Assembly (NCBI GenBank): GCA_963704825.1
Contig: CAVPHV010000017.1
Location: forward strand, 434,001 to 498,000
Origin: CAVPHV01 sp963704825
Lineage (GTDB): Bacteria > Actinomycetota > Acidimicrobiia > Spongiisociales > UBA5794
Length of the DNA: 64,000 nucleotides
Direction: 5' to 3'
This document shows positions 38,952 to 47,330 of the stretch, piece after piece. Each line of letters starts with the position of its first letter. The stretch's first letter is position 1. Both the position numbers and the translations under genes were made by a program. Below the pieces are notes generated by a model. It made no database searches. It had not been told where the DNA came from and saw nothing but the letters and a program-made list of their open reading frames with translations.

Positions 38952-39065
38952 ATGAAAGTTTCAGCTTCCGCCAAGAGAATGTGCGAGAAGTGCCGGATCA
39001 TCCGGCGCCATGGGCGCGTCTGGGTGATCTGTTCCAATCCGCGACACAAGCAGCGTCAGGGGTAA
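38952..39065 (+). CDS. rpmJ: 50S ribosomal protein bL36
   Basis: This 37-residue protein has zinc ligands Cys11, Cys14, Cys27 and His32 (RMCEKCRIIRR, VICSNPRH), so it is the zinc form. ATG 38952 is the only start giving the family N-terminus MKVSASAKRMC. It heads the alpha operon, 6 bp before rpsM. Confidence 0.97.
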   Translation: MKVSASAKRMCEKCRIIRRHGRVWVICSNPRHKQRQG

Positions 39066-39071
39066 CGACAG

Positions 39072-39449
39072 ATGGCCCGCATCGCCGGAACCGACCTTCC
39101 GAGGGACAAGCGAGTAGAAATCGGTCTCACGTACATCTATGGGATCGGACGTCCCTCATCTCGCGTCGTCCTCGAGTCGCTCGAGATCGACATGGACACC
39201 AAAATCCGGGACCTCACCGATGCTGAGGTCGTGCAGATCCGCCAGTTCATCGACAGCAACTTCACCGTTGCCGGCGATCTGCGGCGGGATATCGCCCAGA
39301 ACATCAAGCGAAAGATCGAAATCGGCAGCTACCAGGGTCTGCGGCATCGCCGCGGCCTCCCGGTACGTGGCCAGCGCACGCACACCAACGCGCGCACCCG
39401 CAAGGGCAAGAGGATGCCCATTGCCGGGAAGAAAAAAGTCACCAAGTAG
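39072..39449 (+). CDS. rpsM: 30S ribosomal protein uS13
   Basis: S13 is a head protein in the inter-subunit bridges. The 125-residue protein begins MARIAGTDLPRDKRVEIGLT and contains RGLPVRGQRTHTNARTRKGK. It starts 6 bp after rpmJ and is followed 18 bp later by rpsK. Confidence 0.98.
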   Translation: MARIAGTDLPRDKRVEIGLTYIYGIGRPSSRVVLESLEIDMDTKIRDLTDAEVVQIRQFIDSNFTVAGDLRRDIAQNIKRKIEIGSYQGLRHRRGLPVRGQRTHTNARTRKGKRMPIAGKKKVTK

Positions 39450-39467
39450 CGGTTCTCGGAGAGATAC

Positions 39468-39851
39468 GTGGCACAGCAAGCAAGACGTCGTCGGGCCAAG
39501 CGGAACCTTCCGCACGCCCAGGCTCACATCAAGGCCAGTTTCAACAACACCATCATCACGATCACCGATCAGGATGGTGGGGTTGTGGCATGGAGCTCGG
39601 GCGGATCGGTCGGGTTCAAGGGCTCTCGCAAGTCGACTCCCTATGCCGCCCAGGTTGCCGCCGAGCAAGCCGCTCGCAAGGCCGGTGAAATGGGGATTCG
39701 CAAGCTCGACGTCATCGTGCGTGGCTCCGGATCCGGCCGAGAGACGGCGATTCGCACCCTGCAGAACATGGGGATTGAGGTCACCGGCATCAAAGATGTC
39801 ACCCCGATTCCGTTCAACGGCTGCCGGCCCAAGAAACGGAAGGGTCACTAG
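39468..39851 (+). CDS. rpsK: 30S ribosomal protein uS11
   Basis: S11 forms part of the mRNA exit. The 127-residue protein contains AHIKASFNNTIITITDQDGG and ends with GCRPKKRKGH. GTG 39468 is the start. Its stop directly abuts the rpsD ATG. Confidence 0.98.
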   Translation: MAQQARRRRAKRNLPHAQAHIKASFNNTIITITDQDGGVVAWSSGGSVGFKGSRKSTPYAAQVAAEQAARKAGEMGIRKLDVIVRGSGSGRETAIRTLQNMGIEVTGIKDVTPIPFNGCRPKKRKGH

Positions 39852-40457
39852 ATGGCTCGCTATACCGGACCCCGCACCAAGGTCAGCCGCCGGGCGCGCC
39901 AGCTGCTGGATGACAACAAGGCGAAGTACTTCGATCGGCGCCCCTACCCGCCCGGTGATCACGGACGGGGGCGGATCCGCGAGTCTCAGTACCAGATCCA
40001 GCTGCGCGAGAAGCAGAAGGTTCGCCACATCTACGGCGTGCTCGAGAAGCAGTTCCGTCGCTACTACAAGGAAGCCAATCGGCAGTCCGGGATCACCGGT
40101 ACCAACCTGTTGCGCATCCTCGAGTCCCGTCTCGACAACGTCGTGTACCGGTCCGGGCTCGCCCGGACCCGTCCCCAGGCTCGGCAGTTGGTCAACCATG
40201 GCCACTTCCTTGTCAACGGGAAGAAGGTCAACATCCCCTCGTACCAAGTGCGTCAGGGAGATGAGATAACGGTGAAGGAACGCAGCAAAGAGGCGTTCCC
40301 CATCCTGCACTCCGTCGATACCGTCGACCGCCCGGCTACCGAGTGGCTCGAGGTCGACCGCGACGAGCGCCGCATCGTTGTCACGACGCTTCCCAGCCGC
40401 GAGCAGATCGACACCCAAATCCAAGAGCAGCTCGTCGTCGAGCTCTACTCCAAGTAA
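39852..40457 (+). CDS. rpsD: 30S ribosomal protein uS4 (cysteine-free form)
   Basis: S4 starts 30S assembly and lines the mRNA entry. The 201-residue protein begins MARYTGPRTKVSRRARQLLD and has the S4 RNA-binding domain LESRLDNVVYRSGLARTRPQ. The zinc-cysteine cluster of the C+ form is absent. It directly follows rpsK and precedes rpoA, as in the usual alpha operon. Confidence 0.98.
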   Translation: MARYTGPRTKVSRRARQLLDDNKAKYFDRRPYPPGDHGRGRIRESQYQIQLREKQKVRHIYGVLEKQFRRYYKEANRQSGITGTNLLRILESRLDNVVYRSGLARTRPQARQLVNHGHFLVNGKKVNIPSYQVRQGDEITVKERSKEAFPILHSVDTVDRPATEWLEVDRDERRIVVTTLPSREQIDTQIQEQLVVELYSK

Positions 40458-40496
40458 TCACCTAGTACAGCCGTCCCCGAGCCCGAGGAGCGCCGC

Positions 40497-41450
40497 GTGC
40501 TCATCGTCCAGCGTCCACAAATCGAAGAAGAGGCAGTCAGCGACGACCGGTCGCGGTTCATCGTTGAGCCGCTCGAGCCGGGCTTCGGCTACACGCTGGG
40601 CAATACCCTGCGCCGTACCCTTCTTGCTCGTATTCCCGGTGCCGCCATCACCTCCGTGCGGATCGAGGGTGTGCAGCATGAGTTCTCCACGATGGAGGGC
40701 GTCGTTGAAGACGTCGTAGATTTCATCCTGAACCTGAAGCAGGTCGTCATCCGCGTCGAGTCAGACGAACCGCAGACCCTGTATCTGTCCGCCAAAGGCA
40801 AGCAGGACGTCACCGCGGGCGATCTCAAGGTCCCCGCCGGTGTCGAGGTGGTCAACCAGGATCTCCATCTCGCCAGCCTGTCGACGTCCGGCCGGGTCGA
40901 AGTCGAGATGACCGCAGAACGCGGGGTCGGCTACCGCAGCGCCGACCGCAACAAGAAGAGCGACACCATCGGGGTCATCCCGATCGACTCGATCTTCTCG
41001 CCGGTCCGCAAGGTCTCCTACAAGGTGGAGAGCACCCAGGTTGGTCAGATGACCAACTTCGACAAGCTCATCCTCGACGTCGAGACCAACGGCGCCGTCA
41101 CTCCGGGCGAGGCGATGTCCTCGGCCGGCAAGACGCTGCGTGAGCTGCTCGGTTTGTTCGCCGACCTCGACGAAGAAGCACCCGGCCTCGAGCTTGGTGA
41201 CGTGGTGACCGCAGAGTCGACCTCGCCCGACCTCGATCTGCCGATCGAGGCGCTCGACCTGTCCGAGCGTCCCCGCAACTGCCTGCGCCGTGCCCAGATC
41301 CACTCGGTCGGTGAGCTGGTTGAGAAGACCGAAGATGACCTTCTCAATATCACCAACTTCGGGCAGAAGAGTCTCGAGGAAGTCACCGCCAAGCTGGACG
41401 AGCTCGGCCTCTCGCTGCGCTCGGCTGCCGACTCCGAGGGTGCCGTCTGA
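40497..41450 (+). CDS. rpoA: DNA-directed RNA polymerase subunit alpha
   Basis: Alpha dimerises to nucleate RNA polymerase and its C-terminal domain contacts UP elements and activators. The 317-residue protein has the N-terminal assembly domain (RFIVEPLEPGFGYTLGNTLR) and the alpha-CTD (LDLSERPRNCLRRAQIHSVG, then LLNITNFGQKSLEEV). GTG 40497 follows GAGGAG. The TGA overlaps the rplQ ATG. Confidence 0.99.
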   Translation: MLIVQRPQIEEEAVSDDRSRFIVEPLEPGFGYTLGNTLRRTLLARIPGAAITSVRIEGVQHEFSTMEGVVEDVVDFILNLKQVVIRVESDEPQTLYLSAKGKQDVTAGDLKVPAGVEVVNQDLHLASLSTSGRVEVEMTAERGVGYRSADRNKKSDTIGVIPIDSIFSPVRKVSYKVESTQVGQMTNFDKLILDVETNGAVTPGEAMSSAGKTLRELLGLFADLDEEAPGLELGDVVTAESTSPDLDLPIEALDLSERPRNCLRRAQIHSVGELVEKTEDDLLNITNFGQKSLEEVTAKLDELGLSLRSAADSEGAV

Positions 41451-41800
41451 TGCCTGCTCCCAAGAAGGGGCCCCGTCTCACCGGGAGCCCGTCGCACCAG
41501 AGGAAATTGCTTTCCAACCTCGCCGCCTCGTTGATCGAGGAAGAAGAGATCACAACGACCGCGGCCCGCGCCAAGCTGCTGCGGCCGTATGTCGAGAAGA
41601 TGATCACCAAGGCGCGTCGCGGCGACCTACACGCCCGCCGGCTGGTGCTCCGCAAGATCCCGGACACTCAGGTCGTCACCAAGCTGTTCGACGACATCGG
41701 GCCCCGCTACGAGGCTCGCAACGGGGGATACACCCGGATCATCAAGCTTGGTCCCCGTCGTGGCGACGGTGCCGAAATGGCGAAGATCGAGCTGGTCTGA
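41450..41800 (+). CDS. rplQ: 50S ribosomal protein bL17
   Basis: L17 sits beside the tunnel exit. The 116-residue protein begins MPAPKKGPRLTGSPSHQRKL and contains NLAASLIEEEEITTTAARAK. ATG overlaps the rpoA stop. It closes the alpha operon; the Nudix gene starts 46 bp later. Confidence 0.98.
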   Translation: MPAPKKGPRLTGSPSHQRKLLSNLAASLIEEEEITTTAARAKLLRPYVEKMITKARRGDLHARRLVLRKIPDTQVVTKLFDDIGPRYEARNGGYTRIIKLGPRRGDGAEMAKIELV

Positions 41801-41846
41801 GCATCGGTCTCGCCGCCGGTGGACATCAGCTCGTGGACTTCGACCA

Positions 41847-42422
41847 ATGAGTCGGCAGCTGCAGCTCATCCGAGTCCTCGAAGGCTACGCACCAACGCCT
41901 GAGGAGGTCCCCTTTCGGGATCAGATGCTGGCGCTGGCGTCCGCCGCTGACGATCCCTTCTCGAGGAACCACTTCGCGCCGGGCCACTTCACCGCATCGG
42001 GGTTCGTGGTGTCACCAGACGGCGACGCGTTGCTCCTGGTGCATCACCGGCGGCTGGACCGCTGGTTGCAGCCCGGCGGGCACATCGACCCCGAGGATCG
42101 TGACCCGATGGTTGCGGCGGCACGGGAGGTGCGGGAGGAGACGGCGGTGATACTCGCCGAGCCGCTGCCGACGGACCTCTTCGACATCGATGTACACGCC
42201 ATTCCGGCCGCCCGCGGTGAACCGGCCCATGCCCACTTCGACCTTCGCTTCCTGTTCTACGCCGAAACCGACGAGTTCGAAGCCGATGATGAGGTGATGG
42301 CGGCCGCCTGGATTCCGATCGACGAGATCGCCGCCGGGTGGGAAGACGCGTCGGTGCAGCGGGTCGCCGCCCGCATGGCCGCTACTGCGGGAACACCTCG
42401 ATATCGCCGGAACCCGTGTTGA
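41847..42422 (+). CDS. Nudix hydrolase
   Basis: The 191-residue protein has a Nudix box variant, GGHIDPEDRDPMVAAAREVR then EET, where the usual Gly-x5-Glu spacing is lengthened and the final Gly is Ala. The catalytic REVREET core is intact. It should hydrolyse a nucleoside diphosphate linked to another group; the substrate is unknown. ATG 41847 is inferred from homology start. The last 41 bp overlap the end of the convergent lipoprotein gene. Confidence 0.9.
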   Translation: MSRQLQLIRVLEGYAPTPEEVPFRDQMLALASAADDPFSRNHFAPGHFTASGFVVSPDGDALLLVHHRRLDRWLQPGGHIDPEDRDPMVAAAREVREETAVILAEPLPTDLFDIDVHAIPAARGEPAHAHFDLRFLFYAETDEFEADDEVMAAAWIPIDEIAAGWEDASVQRVAARMAATAGTPRYRRNPC

Positions 42423-43098
42423 GGACGACGCGGTTCGGGGCGGTGTCGGACGCCTCGACCTTGTTGTTGACACTCCCGCCGGTCGTGATCTCGAAGGCGT
42501 AGGGCCCGCCCAGGAGCTGCACCGTGATGTCGCCCTTCTCTGTGGTCACCAAGAGCTCTTCGATCACGTCGTCGAACGACACGTCGATGTCGCCTTCAGC
42601 CGCGGTGAAGGAGGCTTGTGGCGTCTTCATCTGGGTGCCGAACACGAACCCGTTGCCCGACTGCGCCACGATGGCGGGGCCTTCGATCGTGTTCAGGAGG
42701 ACTTCGCCGTCGCCGGTCGTGGCTGAGAGCTCCGCCTTCATGTTGTTGACGGTGAGTTTGCCTTCGCCGACGTCGACGGCGAGAGCCGTCGATTCGGGCA
42801 GGCTGATGTTGTAGTCGACGCTGCATTCGTCGCTCCCTGCGCAGGTGTGGCCGACCACGAGACCGCCGTCGACCACCTCCGCCGTCACCTCGGGTGCCGC
42901 ACCGCTGTAGGACAACGTTGCCTCGATCGTGGTGATGCCGTCGTTGTTGCCGAGCACGACAACGTCGCCACGGTCGATCCTGATCACTCCGGTATCGAAG
43001 CTATCGGTGATCTCGATTTCTGTTGTCTCGCTCGCCGAGCCGCACGCTGCTGCCAGCAGTGCCAGACCGACGATGAGAGCGGAAAGCGGGCGGTTCAT
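42382..43098 (-). CDS. lipoprotein with DUF4097-like beta-repeat domain
   Basis: The 238-residue protein has a lipoprotein signal (LIVGLALLAAAC, lipid-carrying Cys19) and then repeated beta strands with the pattern VEVGEGKLTVNNMKAELS, TGDGEVLLNTIEG and TTEKGDITVQLLG, as in DUF4097/putative adhesin-type domains. It is probably anchored outside the membrane. ATG 43098 is chosen because GAGGAG precedes it. Its 3' end overlaps the convergent Nudix gene by 41 bp. Function unknown. Confidence 0.88.
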   Translation of the reverse strand: MNRPLSALIVGLALLAAACGSASETTEIEITDSFDTGVIRIDRGDVVVLGNNDGITTIEATLSYSGAAPEVTAEVVDGGLVVGHTCAGSDECSVDYNISLPESTALAVDVGEGKLTVNNMKAELSATTGDGEVLLNTIEGPAIVAQSGNGFVFGTQMKTPQASFTAAEGDIDVSFDDVIEELLVTTEKGDITVQLLGGPYAFEITTGGSVNNKVEASDTAPNRVVLNTGSGDIEVFPQ

Positions 43099-43357
43099 TC
43101 GTCTCCTCAACCTCGTGCTGGGTTCCAGCCTAGGGGACTGTTGAACAACGCCAGCTTGGGCTTGCCGCCAAGGTCAAGGCCAGGCGTTTGCTCGCCGGCG
43201 CAATCCCCTGCGGCGTTTGTGCAGCACCCGCTAGGTGTGACAGCCGGGGACGTTGTTCCTGAGTCGGACAGTTGAGCCGCCACAAGGGAGACTGCCCGCC
43301 TCTTGGCGGCGGCGGCGCGGTATCCTCGGCGCGCCGATTCTCCGAACCGAGGTTCCC
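43099..43357. other. divergent spacer between lipoprotein and Yip1-type gene
   Basis: These 259 bp hold no gene. A -10-like TATCCT lies at 43321-43326 for the plus-strand gene, without a clear -35. Confidence 0.4.
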
Positions 43358-43906
43358 ATGCGCCAGACCATGCGTCGCCTGCTGCAGACGGTCCGTTTCG
43401 AGCGCGATGCCGTCGTGTGGATGGATTTCAACGACCGTGCCACCGGAGATGCCTTCATCCTGGTTGCAGTGACCCGCTTCCTTCTCTTTCTCGGGCTTGT
43501 CGGGTTCTCGGGTTTCCGGGATTTGTTGAACTTCGCGTTCGTGGAGCTCCTCATCCGTTTCATGATCCAGGGTCTGGTGTTCTGGCTGCTGTACTCGGCC
43601 ATCGTATGGGCGATTCAGCGCTTCCTCTTCCAGCGTGACGGCAACTATCAGGTGATCCTTCGGCTGGCCGGGTTCGCCTATCCGACGGTGCTGGTGACCA
43701 TCGCCGCCGTCCAACTGCTTTCGCCCAACAGCAGCTCGGGGTTCACCATCGCCAATGCCATCGGCAGCATCTGGTTCGTGGCGATCATGGCGAAAGGGAT
43801 GAACTACATCGCAGACCTCGATTTGGCCAAGGGTTCACTCGTAGCCGTCGGCGGGTGGATCGGGTACGTGGTGATCAACGCCATCCTCAGCGGCCTCCCG
43901 ATCTGA
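43358..43906 (+). CDS. Yip1-family membrane protein
   Basis: The 182-residue protein has a short basic N-terminus and about five hydrophobic segments (FILVAVTRFLLFLGLVGFSG, LVFWLLYSAIVWAIQRFLF, VTIAAVQLLSP, SIWFVAIMAKGMNYIADLDL, WIGYVVINAILSGL). Arrangement and length fit the Yip1/DUF1282 group of unknown function. ATG 43358 is chosen by homology; ATG 43370 is possible. truA follows after 3 bp. Confidence 0.8.
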   Translation: MRQTMRRLLQTVRFERDAVVWMDFNDRATGDAFILVAVTRFLLFLGLVGFSGFRDLLNFAFVELLIRFMIQGLVFWLLYSAIVWAIQRFLFQRDGNYQVILRLAGFAYPTVLVTIAAVQLLSPNSSSGFTIANAIGSIWFVAIMAKGMNYIADLDLAKGSLVAVGGWIGYVVINAILSGLPI

Positions 43907-43909
43907 TCA

Positions 43910-44647
43910 GTGCCGACCTACCGCATCGACCTCGCCTACAACGGCTCCGGATTCCACGGATACGCCCGTCAGCCGAATGTGCCCACCGTCCAAGGTGCCC
44001 TCGAGGATGCGCTGTTTCGCATCATCGACCCGGTGGAGACCGCCGTGGCGGGGCGTACCGACAAAGGAGTTCATGCCCGCGCCCAGGTGGTCAGTTTCAC
44101 GACCGACGCAGAACTCGACACCGTCCGGCTGGTGCGGTCGCTGAATCGCCAGCTTGCGCCCCAGATCGCGGTGAGCAGGATCGTGCCGGTGGATGACGGG
44201 TTCAATGCCCGCTTCGACGCCACCGGGCGGGCGTACACCTACCTGGTCCTCAACCGTGAGACGCCCGATCCGTTCCTGGCGCCGTTCTCCTGGCAGTATC
44301 CGAGTCCGCTTGATATCGAGCGGATGAACGTGGCGGCAGGCCACTTCATCGGCGAGCACGACTTCGCCTCGTTGTGCCGCAAGGCTGGGGAGCGCAGCAC
44401 GGTTCGTCTGGTGCGGTGCGCCGCGTGGTCACGGCGGGAAGGCGATCTGCTGGCCTTTGACGTGGCGGCGAGCTCGTTCTGCCACCAGATGGTTCGCTCC
44501 ATGGTCGCCCTCTGTGTAGAAGTCGGCCGCGGCCGCCTCGACCCGGCCGTCGTATCTGCGATCCTCGAGGCGCGGGACCGCCGCACCGGCAAGGGCGCCG
44601 CCCCACCCCGCGGCCTCACCTTGGTTGCGGTGGAGTACGGCAACTGA
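43910..44647 (+). CDS. truA: tRNA pseudouridine(38-40) synthase
   Basis: TruA modifies U38-U40 in the tRNA anticodon stem. The 245-residue enzyme has the catalytic Asp51 in GRTDKGVHARAQVVSF, and the later FVARSFCHQM-like stretch AASSFCHQMVRSMVALCVEV. The start is GTG 43910. It lies just before rplM-rpsI, a frequent order in Actinobacteria. Confidence 0.97.
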   Translation: MPTYRIDLAYNGSGFHGYARQPNVPTVQGALEDALFRIIDPVETAVAGRTDKGVHARAQVVSFTTDAELDTVRLVRSLNRQLAPQIAVSRIVPVDDGFNARFDATGRAYTYLVLNRETPDPFLAPFSWQYPSPLDIERMNVAAGHFIGEHDFASLCRKAGERSTVRLVRCAAWSRREGDLLAFDVAASSFCHQMVRSMVALCVEVGRGRLDPAVVSAILEARDRRTGKGAAPPRGLTLVAVEYGN

Positions 44648-44670
44648 TGCGCAAACCGCTCTCAAAACGA

Positions 44671-44700
44671 TTGGCACTTACCTCTGGGATGCCGTAACAT
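44671..44700 (+). promoter_or_regulatory. rplM-rpsI promoter
   Basis: TTGGCA (44671-44676) and GTAACA (44694-44699) are 17 bp apart; TAACAT gives 18. The predicted transcript begins about 55 nt before rplM. Confidence 0.55.
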
Positions 44701-44761
44701 GCCCATCCGCTCCCGGTTCCGGGGGTTTCCTTGTGTCCGACGGTCCGCGAGGCATGTCGCA

Positions 44762-45220
44762 ATGAAAGCAAAGCTGCAAAAGACGTTCACGCCCAAGCCG
44801 GCTGACATCAGCCAGGAATGGCTGGTCGTCGACGCCACCGACGTGCCGCTGGGCCGATTGGCCTCTGCCGTGGCGCAACTCCTGCGTGGCAAGCACAAGC
44901 CCACGTTTGCCCCCCATGTCGATGGTGGTGACTACGTGGTGGTCGTCAACGCCGAAAAGATCGCCATCTCCGGCAACAAGGCGATCGACAAGATGTACTA
45001 CCGGCACTCCGGCTTCCCGGGCGGGCTGCGCGAGCTCAACTTCACCCAAATGCGAGAGCGCTATCCCGAGCGGATCATCCAGGCCGCCGTCAAGGGGATG
45101 ACCCCGAAGAACCGGCTCGGGCGCCAGATCATGTCCAAGCTCAGGGTGTACGCCGGACCTGATCACCCCCACGCGGCACAGAATCCCCGTGCCTACGACG
45201 TCAGAAAGGTGAACGCCTGA
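44762..45220 (+). CDS. rplM: 50S ribosomal protein uL13
   Basis: L13 is an early-assembly protein of the large subunit. The 152-residue protein contains WLVVDATDVPLGRLASAVAQ and GLRELNFTQMRERYPERIIQ. ATG 44762 is chosen by the family start; an upstream in-frame ATG at 44699 overlaps the promoter -10. Its TGA overlaps the rpsI ATG. Confidence 0.98.
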   Translation: MKAKLQKTFTPKPADISQEWLVVDATDVPLGRLASAVAQLLRGKHKPTFAPHVDGGDYVVVVNAEKIAISGNKAIDKMYYRHSGFPGGLRELNFTQMRERYPERIIQAAVKGMTPKNRLGRQIMSKLRVYAGPDHPHAAQNPRAYDVRKVNA

Positions 45221-45612
45221 TGGCGAAACCGCTCGTCCAAGCCACCGGCCGGCGCAAGAGTTCGGTCGCCAGAGTCCGCCTCTACGACGGGACCGGCCAG
45301 CTCACGCTGAACGGCCGCCCGCTCGATGAGTACTTCCCTCAGTTGCCGCTGCAAATCCGGGCGCTCGAACCGCTCAAAGCCGTTGAGGCAGACGGACGCT
45401 ACGACGTCCACGCAACCCTCGAGGGCGGCGGCTACACCGGCCAGAGCGACGCACTTCGGCTCGGCATTGCCCGTGCCTTGGTCGTCGTTGAGCCCGAGTT
45501 GCGCAGCGCCCTGAAGAAGGAAGGGTTCCTGACCCGCGACGCTCGCCGGGTGGAACGCAAGAAGTACGGGCTTCGCAAAGCCCGCCGCGCCCCGCAGTTC
45601 ACCAAGCGGTGA
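45220..45612 (+). CDS. rpsI: 30S ribosomal protein uS9
   Basis: S9 reaches the P-site tRNA with its C-terminal Arg (end PQFTKR, intact). The 130-residue protein contains ATGRRKSSVARVRLYDGTGQ. ATG overlaps the rplM stop. glmM follows after 24 bp. Confidence 0.98.
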   Translation: MAKPLVQATGRRKSSVARVRLYDGTGQLTLNGRPLDEYFPQLPLQIRALEPLKAVEADGRYDVHATLEGGGYTGQSDALRLGIARALVVVEPELRSALKKEGFLTRDARRVERKKYGLRKARRAPQFTKR

Positions 45613-45636
45613 TCGTCCGGCTCCGGGCCGTACGCA

Positions 45637-46977
45637 ATGAAGCACGGCTTCAGTGCCGTGGCTGACGGTCGCAAGCTCTTTGGCACCGACGGGGTGCGCG
45701 GTCACGCCAACACCGACCTGACTCCCGATCTGGCTTTCGACCTGGCGCGTGCTGCCGGTGAAGGAAGCGATGGCCCGGTCGTGATCGGCCGCGACACTCG
45801 CCGCTCCGGCCCCATGCTTGCCTCTGCGCTTCACGCCGGGTTCAACTCGGTCGGTGTCGACACGGTCGATCTTGGCATCATCCCGGTAGGAGCGGTTTCT
45901 CGCCTCGGGCGCGATACCGGCTCGCGGTATGGCGTAATGGTCAGTGCCTCACACAACCCGGCGCCCGACAATGGGATCAAGTTCTTTGGAAACGATGGTG
46001 CCAAGCTCTCCGACGCGCGGGAGGCCGCCATCGAAGAGCGCTACCGCCGTTCCGCGCCGTGGCGGTCGCCCGGCGGGGCCGGCATCGGGATCCAGTCCGT
46101 GATGACCGACGCGACGGAGCGCTATGTCGACTACCTGGCCGACTCGTTCGACTACTCGATGCGAGGCCTGTCCTTTGCCCTCGACTGTGCCAACGGCGCC
46201 GCATTTCGTGCAGCGCCTGAGCTCTTCCGGCGACTTGGTGCAGAGGTCGAGGTCTTCAACGCCGAGCCCGACGGCATGAACATCAATCTCAACTGTGGCG
46301 CTACCCACCCTGAGCATCTCGGCAAACACGCTGCCGGACGGGTTGGGCTTTCCTTTGACGGCGACGCCGATCGCCTCATCGCCGTTGACGAGGATGGAGC
46401 GATCGTCGACGGCGACGTTCTGATGGCGATCTTCGCTCGTCATCTCAAGGAGCAAGGCAAACTCAAGAACGACCTCGTTGTCGCCACCGTCATGTCCAAT
46501 CTTGGGTTCCGCAAGGCCATGCAGGACCTCGATATCGAGTTCATTGCCACCCAGGTCGGCGACCGGTATGTGCTCGAGGAGATGCGGCGCACCAGGGCTG
46601 TGCTTGGTGGAGAGCAGTCAGGACACATCATTCTGTCAGATCGAGCCACCGGCGACGGGTTGCGGTCCGCGCTGCAGCTGGCCTCCGTGATGGCATCGAC
46701 CGGACGAGAGTTGCGCGAGCTGCGAACGGTGATGCGCAGCTACCCCCAGGTGTTGCAGAACGTCACGGTGCCGAACAAGGCGGGCCTCGACGACTCCGCC
46801 CCGATTTGGGATGCCGTGCGTGAAGCGGAGGAGCGATTGCACGGTGACGGCCGCATTCTGGTTCGTGCGTCGGGCACCGAGCCGCTGGTGCGCGTCATGG
46901 TCGAGGCGTCCGACGAAGCCAGCGCCGAGCGGATTGCAGCCGCCGTCAGCGCCATTGTGGTTGAGGAACTTGGCTGA
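45637..46977 (+). CDS. glmM: phosphoglucosamine mutase
   Basis: GlmM turns glucosamine-6-phosphate into glucosamine-1-phosphate for peptidoglycan. The 446-residue enzyme has the phosphoserine loop MVSASHNPAPDNG (Ser105), metal loop DGDADR, sugar loop GGEQSGH and phosphate loop RASGTEP. The N-terminus before KLFGTDGVRG is about 10 residues longer than usual; GTG 45658 would remove seven of them. The last codons and the stop lie in a 42-bp tandem duplication. glmS, acting one step earlier, lies 353 bp downstream. Confidence 0.97.
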   Translation: MKHGFSAVADGRKLFGTDGVRGHANTDLTPDLAFDLARAAGEGSDGPVVIGRDTRRSGPMLASALHAGFNSVGVDTVDLGIIPVGAVSRLGRDTGSRYGVMVSASHNPAPDNGIKFFGNDGAKLSDAREAAIEERYRRSAPWRSPGGAGIGIQSVMTDATERYVDYLADSFDYSMRGLSFALDCANGAAFRAAPELFRRLGAEVEVFNAEPDGMNINLNCGATHPEHLGKHAAGRVGLSFDGDADRLIAVDEDGAIVDGDVLMAIFARHLKEQGKLKNDLVVATVMSNLGFRKAMQDLDIEFIATQVGDRYVLEEMRRTRAVLGGEQSGHIILSDRATGDGLRSALQLASVMASTGRELRELRTVMRSYPQVLQNVTVPNKAGLDDSAPIWDAVREAEERLHGDGRILVRASGTEPLVRVMVEASDEASAERIAAAVSAIVVEELG

Positions 46978-47035
46978 CGGCGCACCGTCAGCGCCATTGT
47001 GGTTGAGGAACTTGGCTGACGGCGCACCGTCAGCG
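46944..47035 (+). repeat. 42-bp tandem duplication at glmM 3' end
   Basis: The 42-bp unit 46944-46985 is repeated exactly at 46986-47027, with 8 more bases of a third copy to 47035. Copy 1 holds the last 10 glmM codons and the stop; copy 2 is untranslated. Each unit junction forms a stem-loop (CTGACGG/CCGTCAG, loop CGCA) at 46974-46991 and 47016-47033, so the duplication doubled a terminator-like hairpin. Confidence 0.92.
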
Positions 47036-47069
47036 ACTGACCGTCGGTCGGCGTTTGGCATCAATGGCC

Positions 47070-47097
47070 TTGCGGAGCCGCCCCATACGGTTAGCCT
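47070..47097 (+). promoter_or_regulatory. candidate glmS promoter
   Basis: TTGCGG (47070-47075), 16 bp and TAGCCT (47092-47097) match the TTGNNN/TANNNT type. The start near 47104 would give a leader of about 227 nt. Confidence 0.42.
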
Positions 47098-47103
47098 CGG
47101 ACC

Positions 47104-47330
47104 GACAATTGACGACCGACCGGAGAAACCAATCCAGCGCCAGCCCTTGCTGCGGCAAGGTGACGAGGGAGAGGGAGTATCGATTTGTCGGCGGATGCCC
47201 TCTCGGCCACTCACGGCCGTGACGGAGCGGAGCAAAACCCGAGAGTGATCTCGGCGACAGAGGCCGCTCCGGTGTGAGGCGAGCTTCGGCTCGCAGCCTC
47301 CTCCGGTCCGTACACAGGAGGTTGACGCGC
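47104..47330 (+). ncRNA. candidate structured glmS leader RNA
   Basis: The leader contains nested stems: CCTTGC/GCAAGG near 47148-47163, GGAGCGG/CCGCTCC at 47224-47270 enclosing CCGAGA-GTGA-TCTCGG (47239-47254, GNRA-type loop), and GCGAGC-TTCG-GCTCGC (47279-47294). The last is followed at once by CCTCCT (47297-47302), which can pair with the ribosome-binding site AGGAGG (47316-47321). This is the layout of a translational riboswitch or regulated leader. It does not match the glmS ribozyme core that I know. Ligand or binding protein unknown. Confidence 0.5.

Noticed and set aside
47104..47330. glmS ribozyme
   Set aside because: The conserved ribozyme core and its double pseudoknot are not recognisable, and the family is known mainly from Firmicutes. 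A different leader RNA is more likely.
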